Part shown: positions 46,300 to 56,645 of the stretch, one piece after another
Numbering within the stretch: position 1 is the first letter of the stretch
Layout of the letters: each line of letters starts with the position of its first letter
Origin: Buttiauxella selenatireducens
GTDB taxonomy: Bacteria; Pseudomonadota; Gammaproteobacteria; Enterobacterales; Enterobacteriaceae
Assembly (NCBI RefSeq): GCF_031432975.1
Contig: NZ_CP133838.1
Span: 124,001 to 188,000 of the forward strand
Length of the DNA stretch: 64,000 nt
Direction of reading: 5' to 3'
The notes under the pieces: model-generated
Told to the model about the DNA's origin: nothing
Seen by the model: only the letters and a program-made list of their open reading frames with translations
Databases searched by the model: none
Position numbers and translations under genes: made by a program

Positions 46300-46324
46300 C
46301 TACTGCGCCAGTCGGAGCTACGCT

Positions 46325-46855
46325 ATGAGTACTACCAACCATGACCACCACATTTACGTCCTGATGGGCGTCTCTGGCAGCGGTAAATCTGCTGTTGCTA
46401 GTGAAGTTGCACACCAACTCAACGCGGCATTCCTTGACGGTGACTTCCTGCATCCACGTTGCAACATCATGAAAATGGCGTCTGGTGAGCCACTCAACGA
46501 TGAAGATCGCAAGCCGTGGCTGCAAGCATTAAACGATGCGGCTTTCGCCATGCAGCGCACCAACAAAGTCTCCCTGATAGTTTGCTCTGCGCTGAAAAAA
46601 GTCTATCGCGACCAATTACGCGACGGTAATCCAAATCTCTCCTTCATCTACATGAAAGGCGATTTCGAGGTGATTGAAAACCGCCTGAAAGCGCGTAAAG
46701 GTCACTTCTTCAAAACGCAGATGCTGGTGACTCAGTTTGAAACGTTGCAAGAACCTCAGTCTGATGAAACTGATGTGATGGTGGTGGATATCGACCAACC
46801 TCTTGAAGGTGTCGTGGCCAGCACTATTGATGTGATTAATAAAGGCCGGGTGTAG
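46325..46855 (+). CDS. gntK: Thermoresistant gluconokinase GntK
   Basis: A 176-residue kinase phosphorylating gluconate to 6-phosphogluconate for the pentose phosphate and Entner-Doudoroff routes. P-loop GVSGSGKSAVA (about residues 15-25) and the DGDFLHP motif (residues 38-44) are seen, with ALKKVYRDQLR following. It overlaps gntU by 1 bp. Confidence 0.96.
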   Translation: MSTTNHDHHIYVLMGVSGSGKSAVASEVAHQLNAAFLDGDFLHPRCNIMKMASGEPLNDEDRKPWLQALNDAAFAMQRTNKVSLIVCSALKKVYRDQLRDGNPNLSFIYMKGDFEVIENRLKARKGHFFKTQMLVTQFETLQEPQSDETDVMVVDIDQPLEGVVASTIDVINKGRV

Positions 46856-48195
46856 TGAGTACATTAACGCTTGTTTTAACAGCAGTAGGTTCAGTTTTAC
46901 TGCTGTTATTTTTAGTGATGAAGGCGCGGATGCACGCCTTCGTTGCTTTGATGGTGGTTTCCATTGGTGCAGGGATATTTTCCGGGATGCCGCTCGATAA
47001 AATCGCGGCAACCATGGAAAAAGGGATGGGCGGAACGCTTGGCTTTCTGGCTATCGTGGTCGCGCTCGGCGCGATGTTTGGTAAGATCCTTCATGAAACC
47101 GGCGCGGTAGACCAGATTGCGGTCAAAATGCTGAAGTCTTTCGGCCACAGTCGCGCTCACTATGCGATTGGCCTGGCGGGCCTGATTTGTGCGCTGCCGC
47201 TGTTCTTCGAAGTCGCGATTGTGCTGCTTATTAGCGTGGCCTTTTCTATGGCGCGCCACACCGGCACTAACCTCGTTAAACTGGTTATTCCTCTGTTTGC
47301 CGGCGTTGCAGCGGCGGCGGCATTTCTGCTGCCTGGGCCTGCGCCAATGCTGCTGGCCTCTCAGATGCACGCCGATTTTGGCTGGATGATCCTGCTGGGC
47401 CTGTGTGCTGCGATCCCGAGCATGATCATTGCGGGGCCGCTATTTGGTAACTTCATCAGCAAATACGTCGAGCTGCACATTCCTGACGACATCACCGAGC
47501 CGCACCTGGGCGAAGGCAAACTACCATCGTTCGGTTTCAGTCTTTCGCTGATCCTGCTGCCGCTGGTGTTGGTCGGTATGAAAACCATCGCTGCGCGTTT
47601 CGTCGAGCAGGGCTCCACGCTGTACGAATGGCTTGAGTTTATCGGCCACCCGTTCACCGCGATTCTGGTTGCCTGCCTGGTGGCGATTTACGGTCTGGCG
47701 TACCGCCAGGGTATGGCGAAAGAGAAGGTTATGGAAATCTGTGGCCACGCGCTGCAACCGGCGGGCATCATCCTGCTGGTTATCGGTGCGGGTGGCGTAT
47801 TCAAACAAGTGCTGGTGGATTCAGGCGTAGGCCCGGCATTGGGCGAAGCGCTGACAGGCCTGGGGTTGCCGATTGCGTTGACCTGCTTCGTGCTGGCGGC
47901 CGCGGTGCGTATCATTCAGGGTTCTGCAACCGTTGCCTGTTTGACCGCAGTTGGCCTGGTGATGCCTGTTATTGAACAGCTCAACTATAGCGGTGCGCAA
48001 ATGGCAGCATTGTCGATTTGTATCGCAGGCGGTTCTATCGTTGTGAGTCACGTCAATGACGCCGGTTTCTGGCTTTTCGGTAAATTTACCGGCGCCACCG
48101 AAGGGCAAACCCTGAAAACCTGGACCATGATGGAAACTATTCTCGGCACCACTGGTGCGGTTGTCGGGATGATTGCCTTCACTTTATTGTCCTGA
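46855..48195 (+). CDS. gntU: Low-affinity gluconate permease GntU
   Basis: A 446-residue permease of the Gnt family with about 12 membrane helices; GKILHETGAVDQIA near residue 80, FFEVAIVLLISVAF and the C-terminal VSHVNDAGFWLFGKF are family motifs. Nearly identical to E. coli GntU. It uses a GTG start overlapping the gntK stop. In E. coli the next genes are yhgN and asd; here xylB follows in convergent orientation. Confidence 0.96.
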   Translation: MSTLTLVLTAVGSVLLLLFLVMKARMHAFVALMVVSIGAGIFSGMPLDKIAATMEKGMGGTLGFLAIVVALGAMFGKILHETGAVDQIAVKMLKSFGHSRAHYAIGLAGLICALPLFFEVAIVLLISVAFSMARHTGTNLVKLVIPLFAGVAAAAAFLLPGPAPMLLASQMHADFGWMILLGLCAAIPSMIIAGPLFGNFISKYVELHIPDDITEPHLGEGKLPSFGFSLSLILLPLVLVGMKTIAARFVEQGSTLYEWLEFIGHPFTAILVACLVAIYGLAYRQGMAKEKVMEICGHALQPAGIILLVIGAGGVFKQVLVDSGVGPALGEALTGLGLPIALTCFVLAAAVRIIQGSATVACLTAVGLVMPVIEQLNYSGAQMAALSICIAGGSIVVSHVNDAGFWLFGKFTGATEGQTLKTWTMMETILGTTGAVVGMIAFTLLS

Positions 48196-48199
48196 CAGG

Positions 48200-48232
48200 T
48201 CGCTCGCTCTGGCGAAGCGGCAGAGCGAGCGA
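48200..48232. terminator. Strong hairpin between gntU and xylB
   Basis: TCGCTCGCTCTG (48200-48211) and CAGAGCGAGCGA (48221-48232) form a perfect 12-bp stem with a 9-nt loop between convergent genes. Confidence 0.75.
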
Positions 48233-48250
48233 TTCTAAGCCAAACAACCC

Positions 48251-49705
48251 TCACGACATCAGTGGCAACAACTGCTGATAAATCTGGTTAAACACTTTAC
48301 GACGCGTTTTATAGTGCTCATGCCGCGCCATGTCTGGTTTATGCTGTTGCTCAAGCGATAACTGCGGTAACAACGCTTGCAGCGGTTTATCCGGCGACAT
48401 CGCGATTTGCGCCAGGCGAGCCGCACCAAGTGCAGGGCCGACATCCCCTCCCGTACGATAATCCAGCGTTTGCCCACTGATATCTGCCAGCATTTGCCGC
48501 CAGTACGGGCTACGCGCGCCGCCGCCAATCAGTGTGACACTTTGCGGCGTGACTCCGCAGGAATGCACGACATCCATCCCATCGGCTAATGCATAACCCA
48601 CGCCCTCAAGCACGGCGCGAGCCAGTTCTGCTGGCCCATGCTGATGAGTCAGGCCGAAGAAAACCCCTTTTGCCTGTGGATTGTTGTGCGGAGTGCGCTC
48701 GCCTGACAGATACGGCAGGAACCAGATATCTCCTGCATCTTGATTCGCGCTTTCAGCGGCAGCCAGCAATGCCGGAACGTTACCCAGACCCGTTAATTGA
48801 GCAGCCCAATCGAGACACGATGCGGCGCTGAGCATCACCGACATAAGATGCCAGCGATGGGGTAAAGCATGGCAGAAGCTGTGAACGGCACTTTCTGGTT
48901 TACTGCGAAAACCATCACTGACCGCGAAATAAACGCCTGAAGTGCCGAGCGATAACATCGCTTGCCCAATATCCATCATGCCGACACCGACGGCACCCGC
49001 AGCATTATCGCCCCCGCCAGCAACGACTTGCACAGCAGGCATATTCCACGCCTGAGCGACGTCAGCTTTCAACGTGCCGGTAATTTCACAGCCTTCGAAT
49101 AAATCTGGCATGTGCTTGCGGCTCAACTGACATGCATCGAGCATGCTGTCGCTCCAGTCTCGCTTCGCGACATCCAGCCACATAGTACCTGCGGCATCAG
49201 ACATATCGCTGGCAAAAACGCCGGTCATACGCAGCCGCAGATAATCCTTCGGTAACAGGACTTTATCTATTTTCGCAAAAACATCAGGCTCATGGCGTTT
49301 CACCCAAAGCAGCTTGGGTGCGGTGAATCCCGGCATCATGAGGTTGCCCGTTATTTCGCGTGAGTTGGGTACGCTTGCTTCCAGCAAGGCGCACTCTTCT
49401 CCGCAGCGTCCGTCGTTCCATAAAATCGCCGGGCGCAGTACGTTCTGCTGGTTATCGAGCAGTGTTGCACCGTGCATTTGCCCAGCAATCCCCAGCGCTT
49501 TCACATCTTTAAGAGAGTGCTGCTCGCCGAGGGCTTTCATGGCCCGGTCTGTTGCTTGCCACCAGTGATCCGGATCTTGCTCCGACCATAACGGATGCGG
49601 ACGTGATACCGTCAGCGTTTCAGTCTGTGAAGCCAAAACCTCGCCTTGCTCGCCAAGCAAAATCGCTTTAACACCCGATGTTCCGAGATCGATTCCGATG
49701 TACAT
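48251..49705 (-). CDS. xylB: Xylulokinase XylB
   Basis: A 484-residue FGGY kinase phosphorylating D-xylulose. N-terminal phosphate motif IGIDLGTSGVKAI, sugar-site GIAGQMHGAT, AGGGDNAAGAVG (about residue 230) and GGGARSPYWRQMLADISG near residue 390. The ATG at 49705 (MYIGID) is chosen because AAGGA is 9 nt upstream and the length equals E. coli XylB; an ATG three codons earlier would touch that site. It is second in xylAB, 70 bp after xylA. Confidence 0.95.
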   Translation of the reverse strand: MYIGIDLGTSGVKAILLGEQGEVLASQTETLTVSRPHPLWSEQDPDHWWQATDRAMKALGEQHSLKDVKALGIAGQMHGATLLDNQQNVLRPAILWNDGRCGEECALLEASVPNSREITGNLMMPGFTAPKLLWVKRHEPDVFAKIDKVLLPKDYLRLRMTGVFASDMSDAAGTMWLDVAKRDWSDSMLDACQLSRKHMPDLFEGCEITGTLKADVAQAWNMPAVQVVAGGGDNAAGAVGVGMMDIGQAMLSLGTSGVYFAVSDGFRSKPESAVHSFCHALPHRWHLMSVMLSAASCLDWAAQLTGLGNVPALLAAAESANQDAGDIWFLPYLSGERTPHNNPQAKGVFFGLTHQHGPAELARAVLEGVGYALADGMDVVHSCGVTPQSVTLIGGGARSPYWRQMLADISGQTLDYRTGGDVGPALGAARLAQIAMSPDKPLQALLPQLSLEQQHKPDMARHEHYKTRRKVFNQIYQQLLPLMS

Positions 49706-49723
49706 AGTGGCCATTCCTTATGA

Positions 49724-49748
49724 CCGCGCTACGTAAACCGTAGCGCGG
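49724..49748 (-). other. Intercistronic hairpin between xylA and xylB
   Basis: CCGCGCTACG (49724-49733) and CGTAGCGCGG (49739-49748) form a perfect 10-bp stem with a 5-nt loop. Without a T-run it more likely protects the xylA message or tunes xylB than stops transcription. Confidence 0.65.
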
Positions 49749-49775
49749 GAAGTCGTGAATAATCGAACAGTAAAC

Positions 49776-51098
49776 TTACTTGTCGAACAGGTAGTGATTG
49801 ACCAGGTTTTCCAGCAATTCCTGGCGACCGCTCTGATGCTGTGGATTCAGGTTATGCTGTTCAGCGTACTGTGCAATCTGTGAAAGTGACATTTGGCCTT
49901 TCAGAATTTGCTGACCAAGTTCACCATTCCAACCGGCATAACGCTTCGCAACGCGCTTATCCAGTTCGCCATCTTCAATCATGCGAGCGGCAATTTTCAG
50001 CGACAGCGCCATGACATCCATCGCGCCAATATGACCATAGAACAGGTCGTACTTATCGGTGCTCTGACGACGTACTTTGGCGTCAAAGTTCAGGCCACCC
50101 GTGGTGAAACCACCTGCTTTCAGAATTTCGTACATCACCAGTGAGTTTTCTTCCACGCTGTTCGGGAACTGGTCTGTATCCCAACCCAGTTGCGGGTCGC
50201 CACGGTTAGCATCGACGGAGCCGAAGATGCCCAACGCAATTGCGCTGGCGATTTCATGATGGAAAGAGTGGCCTGCAAGAGTTGCATGGTTCGCTTCAAT
50301 ATTAACTTTGATCTCTTTTTCCAGACCGAACTGTTTCAGGAAGCCGTAGACCGTCGCAACATCGTAATCGTATTGATGTTTGGTTGGCTCTTGTGGTTTA
50401 GGTTCGATGAGCAATGTGCCACGGAAACCAATTTTGTGTTTATGCTCAACCACCATTTGTAAGAAGCGGCCAATTTGCTCACGCTCCTGACGTAAATCGG
50501 TATTGAGCAGTGATTCGTAGCCTTCACGCCCGCCCCACAGCACATAGTTTTCGCCGCCCAATTGATGAGTCGCATTCATCGCGGTAACGACTTGCGTTGC
50601 GGCCCAGGAGAAGACTTCCGGGTCTGGGCTGGTAGCCGCGCCTGCACCATAACGAGGATTGGTAAAGCAGTTGGCCGTACCCCACAGCAATTTCACGCCG
50701 CTTTCCTGCTGTTTTTGCGCCAGCACTTCGGTCATTTCTGCGAAATTGTTCAAGTACTCTTTCAGTGATGCCCCTTCTGGTGAGACGTCCACATCATGGA
50801 AGCAGTAATACGGAACATTCAGTTTGTGGAAGAATTCGAAGGCTACATCCGCTTTTAGTTTTGCAAGACCTAATGCGTCACCTGCGCGCTGCCACGGACG
50901 TTCGAAAGAACCAGCGCCAAACATATCAGCACCATTCCAGCAGAAGTTATGCCAGTAACAAGCAGCAAAGCGCAGGTGTTCTTCCATACGTTTACCCAGC
51001 ACGATTTCATCTGGATTGTAGTGGCGAAATGCCAGCGGGTTAGCGGTTTTAGGGCCTTCAAAACGTACACGTTCAAGCTGGTCGAAATAGGTTTGCAT
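49776..51098 (-). CDS. xylA: Xylose isomerase XylA
   Basis: A 440-residue metal-dependent isomerase converting D-xylose to D-xylulose. Catalytic [11 protein letters not shown] (His near residue 101), metal ligands in [10 protein letters not shown] (Glu232 region), [16 protein letters not shown] and [17 protein letters not shown] are intact. The ATG at 51098 has GGAG upstream and gives the E. coli length; a start six codons earlier lacks one. It is divergent from xylF across the XylR/CRP control region. Confidence 0.97.
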   Translation of the reverse strand: MQTYFDQLERVRFEGPKTANPLAFRHYNPDEIVLGKRMEEHLRFAACYWHNFCWNGADMFGAGSFERPWQRAGDALGLAKLKADVAFEFFHKLNVPYYCFHDVDVSPEGASLKEYLNNFAEMTEVLAQKQQESGVKLLWGTANCFTNPRYGAGAATSPDPEVFSWAATQVVTAMNATHQLGGENYVLWGGREGYESLLNTDLRQEREQIGRFLQMVVEHKHKIGFRGTLLIEPKPQEPTKHQYDYDVATVYGFLKQFGLEKEIKVNIEANHATLAGHSFHHEIASAIALGIFGSVDANRGDPQLGWDTDQFPNSVEENSLVMYEILKAGGFTTGGLNFDAKVRRQSTDKYDLFYGHIGAMDVMALSLKIAARMIEDGELDKRVAKRYAGWNGELGQQILKGQMSLSQIAQYAEQHNLNPQHQSGRQELLENLVNHYLFDK

Positions 51099-51469
51099 AA
51101 TTGACTCCGTAATCATGGGGACGGCAAGTAAGCGATTCTGTAACCATCCTGTATTTTCCCTGGAACTTGCTCAATTACGTTATTTCACACTGCGATTAAG
51201 AGAATGCTCAAATGTGCGCTGTCTCGCAAAAAAAGCTTAAAATAATGAATGAAACATTTCGAGGGTTATTCCAGTAAATAATGCAAGGGGTGGTTTTGTT
51301 AAATTAAAACCCGATCGCCATCATAAATTAACAATTAAACCAAAAAACATAATGAGAAGATAAAAATCTATAATTGCTGGATTCGCATTCACAGACAACA
51401 ATTCCAGTCGGTCAACAGATGTTAATAATTTTTAATCCGATTTATTCCAACCCTATACAGGTATAAAAA
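51099..51469. promoter_or_regulatory. xylA/xylF divergent control region with candidate XylR sites
   Basis: A 371-bp AT-rich region with no ORF, aligned in places with the E. coli xylA-xylF region. Facing xylF, AAAAAACATAAT (51342-51353) and AAAAATCTATAAT (51362-51374) are direct repeats about 20 bp apart, where XylR site IF lies in E. coli. A second A-rich segment (about 51226-51285) corresponds to site IA facing xylA. TGCTCAAATGTGCGCT (51204-51219) lies where CRP acts in E. coli but is a weak match. Confidence 0.65.
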
Positions 51470-52468
51470 ATGAGAATGAAGATTAAGAACCTCTTACTAA
51501 CGTTGTGTGCCTCACTCGTTCTAACCAGCACCTGCAGCATCGCAAAAGAAGTTAAGATCGGCATGGCCATCGATGATTTACGCCTCGAGCGCTGGCAGAA
51601 AGACCGCGATATTTTTGTTAAAAAAGCCGAATCGTTGGGGGCGAAAGTCTTTGTTCAGTCGGCTAATGGCAACGAAGAAACGCAAATGTCGCAAATAGAA
51701 AACATGATCAACCGTGGCGTAGATGTGTTGGTCATTATTCCTTACAACGGCCAGGTGTTGAGTAACGTCATCGCCGAAGCCAAAAGAGAGGGGATAAAAG
51801 TATTAGCTTATGATCGCATGATTAATAATGCAGACATTGATTATTATATTTCCTTTGATAATGAAAAAGTCGGTGAACTTCAGGCACAAAGCATTGTTAA
51901 TAAAGTCCCTTCTGGAAATTATTTTTTGATGGGTGGATCGCCAGTTGATAATAATGCCAAGTTATTCCGCGAAGGGCAGATGAAAGTATTAAAACCCTAT
52001 ATTGATAGCGGGAAAATAAAAGTCGTCGGCGACCAATGGGCAGATGGATGGTTGCCTGAGAACGCATTGAAAATTATGGAGAATGCGCTGACGGCGAATA
52101 ACAATAAAATTGATGCCGTCGTTGCGTCAAACGATGCAACGGCAGGTGGGGCTATCCAGGCGTTAAGTGCCCAGGGGCTGGCGGGCAAAGTGGCGATTTC
52201 CGGCCAGGACGCGGATTTAGCCGGTGTGAAACGTATCATTGCCGGTACGCAAACCATGACGGTTTATAAGCCCATCACCAAGCTTGCGAATACAGCCGCT
52301 GAAATTGCCGTGGAATTAGGCGAAGGCAAGCAACCCGCTTCCGATGCCACTCTCAATAACGGCGTTAAAGATGTCCCCTCACGCCTGCTGACGCCAATCG
52401 AAGTCGACAAAGCCAATATCGACAGCACCGTTGTGGCTGACGGTTTCCACAAAAAGAACGAGCTATAG
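51470..52468 (+). CDS. xylF: D-xylose-binding periplasmic protein XylF
   Basis: A 332-residue periplasmic binding protein for the xylose ABC importer. A signal peptide of about 25 residues ends TCSIAK; the mature part [20 protein letters not shown] and [18 protein letters not shown] are nearly identical to E. coli XylF. An AGG lies 9-10 nt upstream of the ATG at 51470; an internal ATG two codons on corresponds to the E. coli start. It heads xylFGH(R). Confidence 0.95.
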   Translation: MRMKIKNLLLTLCASLVLTSTCSIAKEVKIGMAIDDLRLERWQKDRDIFVKKAESLGAKVFVQSANGNEETQMSQIENMINRGVDVLVIIPYNGQVLSNVIAEAKREGIKVLAYDRMINNADIDYYISFDNEKVGELQAQSIVNKVPSGNYFLMGGSPVDNNAKLFREGQMKVLKPYIDSGKIKVVGDQWADGWLPENALKIMENALTANNNKIDAVVASNDATAGGAIQALSAQGLAGKVAISGQDADLAGVKRIIAGTQTMTVYKPITKLANTAAEIAVELGEGKQPASDATLNNGVKDVPSRLLTPIEVDKANIDSTVVADGFHKKNEL

Positions 52469-52529
52469 CCCCTGCGCCCGTGCTTTGTCACGGGCGATAC
52501 CCACCCTTAAAACAGGTAAAGGAGTGGCT

Positions 52530-54071
52530 ATGCCTTGTTTACTGGAAATGAAAAATATCACCAAAACCTTCGGCGTCGTGAAGGCGGTTGATAGTGTCAG
52601 TCTGTCAGTGGATTCCGGTGAAGTGATGTCGCTTTGTGGCGAGAACGGCTCCGGCAAATCTACGCTGATGAAAGTACTGTGCGGCATTTATCCATTCGGC
52701 AGCTACGAAGGTGAAATTTGGTTTGCCGGAGAAAAACTCCAGGCGAGCCATATCCGTGATACTGAGCGCAAAGGTATTGCGATAATTCACCAGGAGCTGG
52801 CGCTGGTTAAGCATTTGACAGTGCTTGAGAATATTTTCCTCGGCGCAGAAATATCACGTCGCGGAGTGTTGGACTACGACAGCATGACGCTCCGTTGCCA
52901 AAAATTGCTCGCGCAGGTGAGCTTAAATATTTCTCCGGATACGCGCGTGGGGTCGCTTGGGCTGGGTCAACAACAGCTGGTAGAAATTGCCAAAGCATTG
53001 AATAAACAGGTGCGTTTACTCATTCTGGATGAACCCACCGCCTCGTTAACCGAGCAAGAAACGGCAGTGCTGTTGGGGATTATTCGTGACCTGCAAGCGC
53101 ATGGCATCGCCTGTGTTTATATCTCCCATAAACTCAATGAAGTTAAAGCGATTTCCGACACCATCTGCGTCATCCGCGACGGTCAACACATCGGCACCCG
53201 CGATGCGGCACTGCTTCGTGAAGAAGACATTATCACCATGATGGTTGGGCGCGAGCTTACGGCGCTTTACCCCAATGAGCCGCACCAGACTGGCGATGAA
53301 ATTCTGCGTGTTGAGCATCTTACCGCCTGGCACCCGGTAAACCGGCAAATTAAACGGGTGAACGACATTTCGTTTTCACTGCATAAAGGCGAAATTCTGG
53401 GCATTGCCGGACTCGTTGGTGCGGGGCGTACCGAAGCGGTGCAGTGCTTATTTGGCGTCTGGCCGGGTAAATCTGAAGGGCGTATTTTCATCGATAACAA
53501 ACAGGTCACTATTGGTAGCTGCCAGCAAGCCATTGCGCATGGTATTGCGATGGTGCCTGAAGACCGAAAAAAAGATGGCATCGTGCCGATTATGGCCGTA
53601 GGGCACAACATCACACTTGCCGCGTTAAGCCAGTTTTCTGGGACGTTAACTCATCTTGATGATGCCGCAGAACTTAACTGCATCCTGCAATCTATTCAGC
53701 GGCTCAAAGTGAAAACGTCATCGCCCGAGTTATCTATTGGCCGCCTGAGCGGGGGCAATCAGCAAAAAGCGATTCTGGCGCGTTGCCTGTTGCTCAATCC
53801 TCGCATCCTGATTTTGGATGAACCCACGCGTGGTATTGATATCGGCGCGAAATATGAAATCTACAAACTTATCAACCAACTGGTGCAACAAGGCATTGCG
53901 GTCATCGTTATCTCATCAGAATTACCAGAAGTACTGGGTCTGAGCGACCGAGTGCTGGTGATGCATGAAGGGCGCATCAAAGCTGACCTGGTAAATAACA
54001 ATTTGACCCAGGAGCAAGTCATGGAAGCCGCACTGAGGAGTGAAAAGCATGTCGAAAACCAATCCGTCTGA
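52530..54071 (+). CDS. xylG: Xylose ABC importer ATPase XylG
   Basis: A 513-residue ATPase with two fused ABC domains. The first has Walker [15 protein letters not shown] and [10 protein letters not shown]; the second, from about residue 260, has the degenerate GLVGAGRTE and signature [16 protein letters not shown] with [20 protein letters not shown] precedes the ATG at 52530, which gives the E. coli length. It overlaps xylH by 23 bp. Confidence 0.96.
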   Translation: MPCLLEMKNITKTFGVVKAVDSVSLSVDSGEVMSLCGENGSGKSTLMKVLCGIYPFGSYEGEIWFAGEKLQASHIRDTERKGIAIIHQELALVKHLTVLENIFLGAEISRRGVLDYDSMTLRCQKLLAQVSLNISPDTRVGSLGLGQQQLVEIAKALNKQVRLLILDEPTASLTEQETAVLLGIIRDLQAHGIACVYISHKLNEVKAISDTICVIRDGQHIGTRDAALLREEDIITMMVGRELTALYPNEPHQTGDEILRVEHLTAWHPVNRQIKRVNDISFSLHKGEILGIAGLVGAGRTEAVQCLFGVWPGKSEGRIFIDNKQVTIGSCQQAIAHGIAMVPEDRKKDGIVPIMAVGHNITLAALSQFSGTLTHLDDAAELNCILQSIQRLKVKTSSPELSIGRLSGGNQQKAILARCLLLNPRILILDEPTRGIDIGAKYEIYKLINQLVQQGIAVIVISSELPEVLGLSDRVLVMHEGRIKADLVNNNLTQEQVMEAALRSEKHVENQSV

Positions 54072-55230
54072 ACTGAAACTCACGGCACCTACGGCTTCAC
54101 CATTAGCGGGGTTGCGGGCGCTTAACCTCCAGGTTTTTGTCATGATTGCCGCGATTTTGGTGATCATGCTCTTCTTCACCTGGACTACCGAAGGCGCTTA
54201 CCTCAGTGCCAGGAACGTATCTAACCTGCTACGCCAGACGGCGATCACGGGGATCCTGGCAGTAGGGATGGTGTTCGTCATTATCTCGGCAGAAATTGAC
54301 CTTTCCGTTGGCTCGATGATGGGCTTGTTGGGCGGTGTGGCAGCGATTTTCGATGTCTGGCTAGGGTGGCCATTGCCGCTGACTATTGTTGTGACACTGG
54401 CTCTGGGCCTGGTTCTGGGGGCATGGAATGGGTGGTGGGTGGCTTATCGCAAAGTCCCTTCATTTATCGTCACACTCGCCGGAATGCTGGCGTTTCGTGG
54501 CGTACTGATTGGTATTACTAACGGCACCACCGTTTCGCCAACCAGCGCCGATATGTCGCAAATCGGACAAAGTTATCTCCCGGACGGTATTGGCTTTGGT
54601 ATCGGTACATTAGGGCTCGTCATTTTTGTCGCCTGGCAATGGCGAATGCGTATCCGCCGTCAGGCGCTAGGACTGGCAACACCTGCATCAACAGGCGTTG
54701 TCGGGCGCCAGGCAGTGACTGCGGTGATCGTGTTAGGTGCAATCTGGTTACTCAATGATTATCGCGGTGTGCCAACACCGGTACTGCTGCTGACGTTACT
54801 GCTGTTGGCGGGAATGTTCATGGCGACCCGCACCGCATTTGGTCGGCGTATTTATGCGATTGGCGGCAATATCGAAGCGGCGCGACTGTCTGGTATTAAT
54901 GTTGAGCGCACCAAATTGGCGGTCTTTGCCATCAATGGGCTTATGGTTGCGATTGCCGGGTTGATTCTAAGCTCACGTTTGGGGGCAGGCTCCCCGTCAG
55001 CCGGGAACATTGCTGAACTTGATGCCATCGCGGCATGTGTGATTGGCGGTACGAGTCTTGCGGGCGGTGTAGGGAGTGTTGCGGGCGCCGTGATGGGCGC
55101 ATTTATCATGGCATCTCTGGATAACGGAATGAGCATGATGGACGTTCCCACGTTCTGGCAGTACATCGTCAAAGGTGCGATTTTGTTGCTGGCGGTTTGG
55201 ATGGATTCGGCTACCAAACGCAGAGCGTAA
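54049..55230 (+). CDS. xylH: Xylose ABC permease XylH
   Basis: A 393-residue permease of the ribose/xylose type with about ten helices; [20 protein letters not shown] near residue 82 and [20 protein letters not shown] near residue 340 are conserved. The ATG at 54049 (MSKTNPSE) has GAGGAGTG upstream inside xylG and matches E. coli. An ERIC element begins directly after its stop codon. Confidence 0.96.
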   Translation: MSKTNPSELKLTAPTASPLAGLRALNLQVFVMIAAILVIMLFFTWTTEGAYLSARNVSNLLRQTAITGILAVGMVFVIISAEIDLSVGSMMGLLGGVAAIFDVWLGWPLPLTIVVTLALGLVLGAWNGWWVAYRKVPSFIVTLAGMLAFRGVLIGITNGTTVSPTSADMSQIGQSYLPDGIGFGIGTLGLVIFVAWQWRMRIRRQALGLATPASTGVVGRQAVTAVIVLGAIWLLNDYRGVPTPVLLLTLLLLAGMFMATRTAFGRRIYAIGGNIEAARLSGINVERTKLAVFAINGLMVAIAGLILSSRLGAGSPSAGNIAELDAIAACVIGGTSLAGGVGSVAGAVMGAFIMASLDNGMSMMDVPTFWQYIVKGAILLLAVWMDSATKRRA

Positions 55231-55233
55231 GAA

Positions 55234-55356
55234 TACCCGTCGTCTTTCAAGTTGCAGGTGTGTTGGCTACGTTCAATCGCCCGAATCACTTACTTTAGTA
55301 AGCTCGTCGGGTCTCATTCTCTTGCCGCCTTCCTGCAACTTGAAATCCATTGGGTA
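55234..55356 (-). repeat. ERIC element between xylH and xylR
   Basis: A 123-bp imperfect palindrome, TACCCGTCGTC to CATTGGGTA. Read on the minus strand it aligns along its whole length with the copy at 10014-10136, including GTAAGTGATTCGGG and TAGCCAACAC. It starts 3 bp after the xylH stop and ends 41 bp before the xylR start. Confidence 0.88.
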
Positions 55357-55397
55357 TAGTGTATGGCATCTAAGGTTTTGTTATCAGGGAAACAAGT

Positions 55398-56576
55398 ATG
55401 TTTGAGAAGCGTCATCGCATTACGTTGTTATTCAATGCCAATAAAGCCTACGACCGCCAGGTAGTGGAAGGGGTTGGCGAATATTTGCAGGCATCTCAAA
55501 CTGAGTGGGACATTTTTATCGAAGAAGATTTCCGCGCTCGTATCGATAACATCAAGGAGTGGTTAGGCGATGGCGTGATTGCCGATTTCGATGATGCAGA
55601 AATCCAGCGTTTATTAGAGGGGGCCGACGTGCCCATTGTCGGCGTCGGGGGTTCTTACCACTTACCTGAACACTATCCGCCAGTGCATTACATTGCGACG
55701 GATAACCGCGCGTTAGTGGAAAGTGCGTTTTTGCATCTCAAGGAGAAGGGCGTTCAGCGTTTCGCTTTCTATGGTTTACCTAATTCCAGCGGAAAGCGTT
55801 GGGCGATGGAGCGCGAATATGCTTTTAACCAACTGGTGGCGAAAGAAAAATATCGTGGTGTGGTTTATCAGGGGATAGAAACCGCGCCAGAAAACTGGCA
55901 GCACGCGCAAAATCGTTTGGCTGATTGGGTGCAAACGCTGCCTCCACAGACCGGGATTATTGCGGTGACAGATGCGCGTGCGCGCCATCTGCTGCAAGTC
56001 TGCGAGCATTTGCACATTCCGGTGCCGGAAAAGTTATGTGTGATTGGCATTGATAACGAAGAACTGACGCGCTATTTGTCGCGAGTGGCACTTTCATCAG
56101 TGGCGCAGGGTACCCGGCAAATGGGGTATCAGGCCGCCAAATTATTGCATCGCCTGCTGGATAACGAGCCGCTCGCCTTGCAACGGGTTTTGGTTCCGCC
56201 AGTGCGCGTCGTCGAACGTCGTTCAACGGATTACCGCTCTTTGCACGACCCGGCTGTGATTCAGGCAATGCATTACATCCGCAATCACGCCTGCAAAGGG
56301 ATAAAAGTTGAACAGGTGCTGGATGCGGTTGGGATCTCACGTTCCAACCTGGAGAAGCGTTTTAAAGAGGAAGTGGGGGAGACTATTCACGCGATGATTC
56401 ACGCCGAAAAGCTTGAAAAAGCGCGTAGCCTGCTGGTCTCTACCTCTTTGTCGATCAATGAAATATCGCAGATGTGCGGTTATCCCTCGCTGCAATATTT
56501 CTATTCTGTATTCAAGAAAGAGTATGACGCGACCCCGAAAGAACACCGCGAGCGCTACAGCGAAATATTAGTGTAG
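55398..56576 (+). CDS. xylR: Xylose operon activator XylR (AraC family)
   Basis: A 392-residue regulator with an N-terminal periplasmic-binding-like sensor domain (about residues 1-270) that binds D-xylose and a C-terminal AraC-type DNA-binding domain (from about residue 285, VEQVLDAVGISRSNLEKRFKEEVG, then SINEISQMCGYPSLQYFYSVFKKEYDATP). It activates xylAB and xylFGH. Same length as E. coli XylR. The ERIC upstream may influence coupling to xylFGH. Confidence 0.96.
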   Translation: MFEKRHRITLLFNANKAYDRQVVEGVGEYLQASQTEWDIFIEEDFRARIDNIKEWLGDGVIADFDDAEIQRLLEGADVPIVGVGGSYHLPEHYPPVHYIATDNRALVESAFLHLKEKGVQRFAFYGLPNSSGKRWAMEREYAFNQLVAKEKYRGVVYQGIETAPENWQHAQNRLADWVQTLPPQTGIIAVTDARARHLLQVCEHLHIPVPEKLCVIGIDNEELTRYLSRVALSSVAQGTRQMGYQAAKLLHRLLDNEPLALQRVLVPPVRVVERRSTDYRSLHDPAVIQAMHYIRNHACKGIKVEQVLDAVGISRSNLEKRFKEEVGETIHAMIHAEKLEKARSLLVSTSLSINEISQMCGYPSLQYFYSVFKKEYDATPKEHRERYSEILV

Positions 56577-56580
56577 ATAT

Positions 56581-56608
56581 AAAAAAAACGCCTTCGATAT
56601 GAAGGCGT
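56581..56608 (-). terminator. Terminator of bax (and 3' hairpin for xylR)
   Basis: ACGCCTTC (56588-56595) and GAAGGCGT (56101 offset: 56601-56608) form an 8-bp stem around GATAT; on the minus strand it is followed by eight T, so it terminates bax. Confidence 0.88.
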
Positions 56609-56645
56609 GAATTATTACTTATTATTAACAATTTATTTTAATTAA

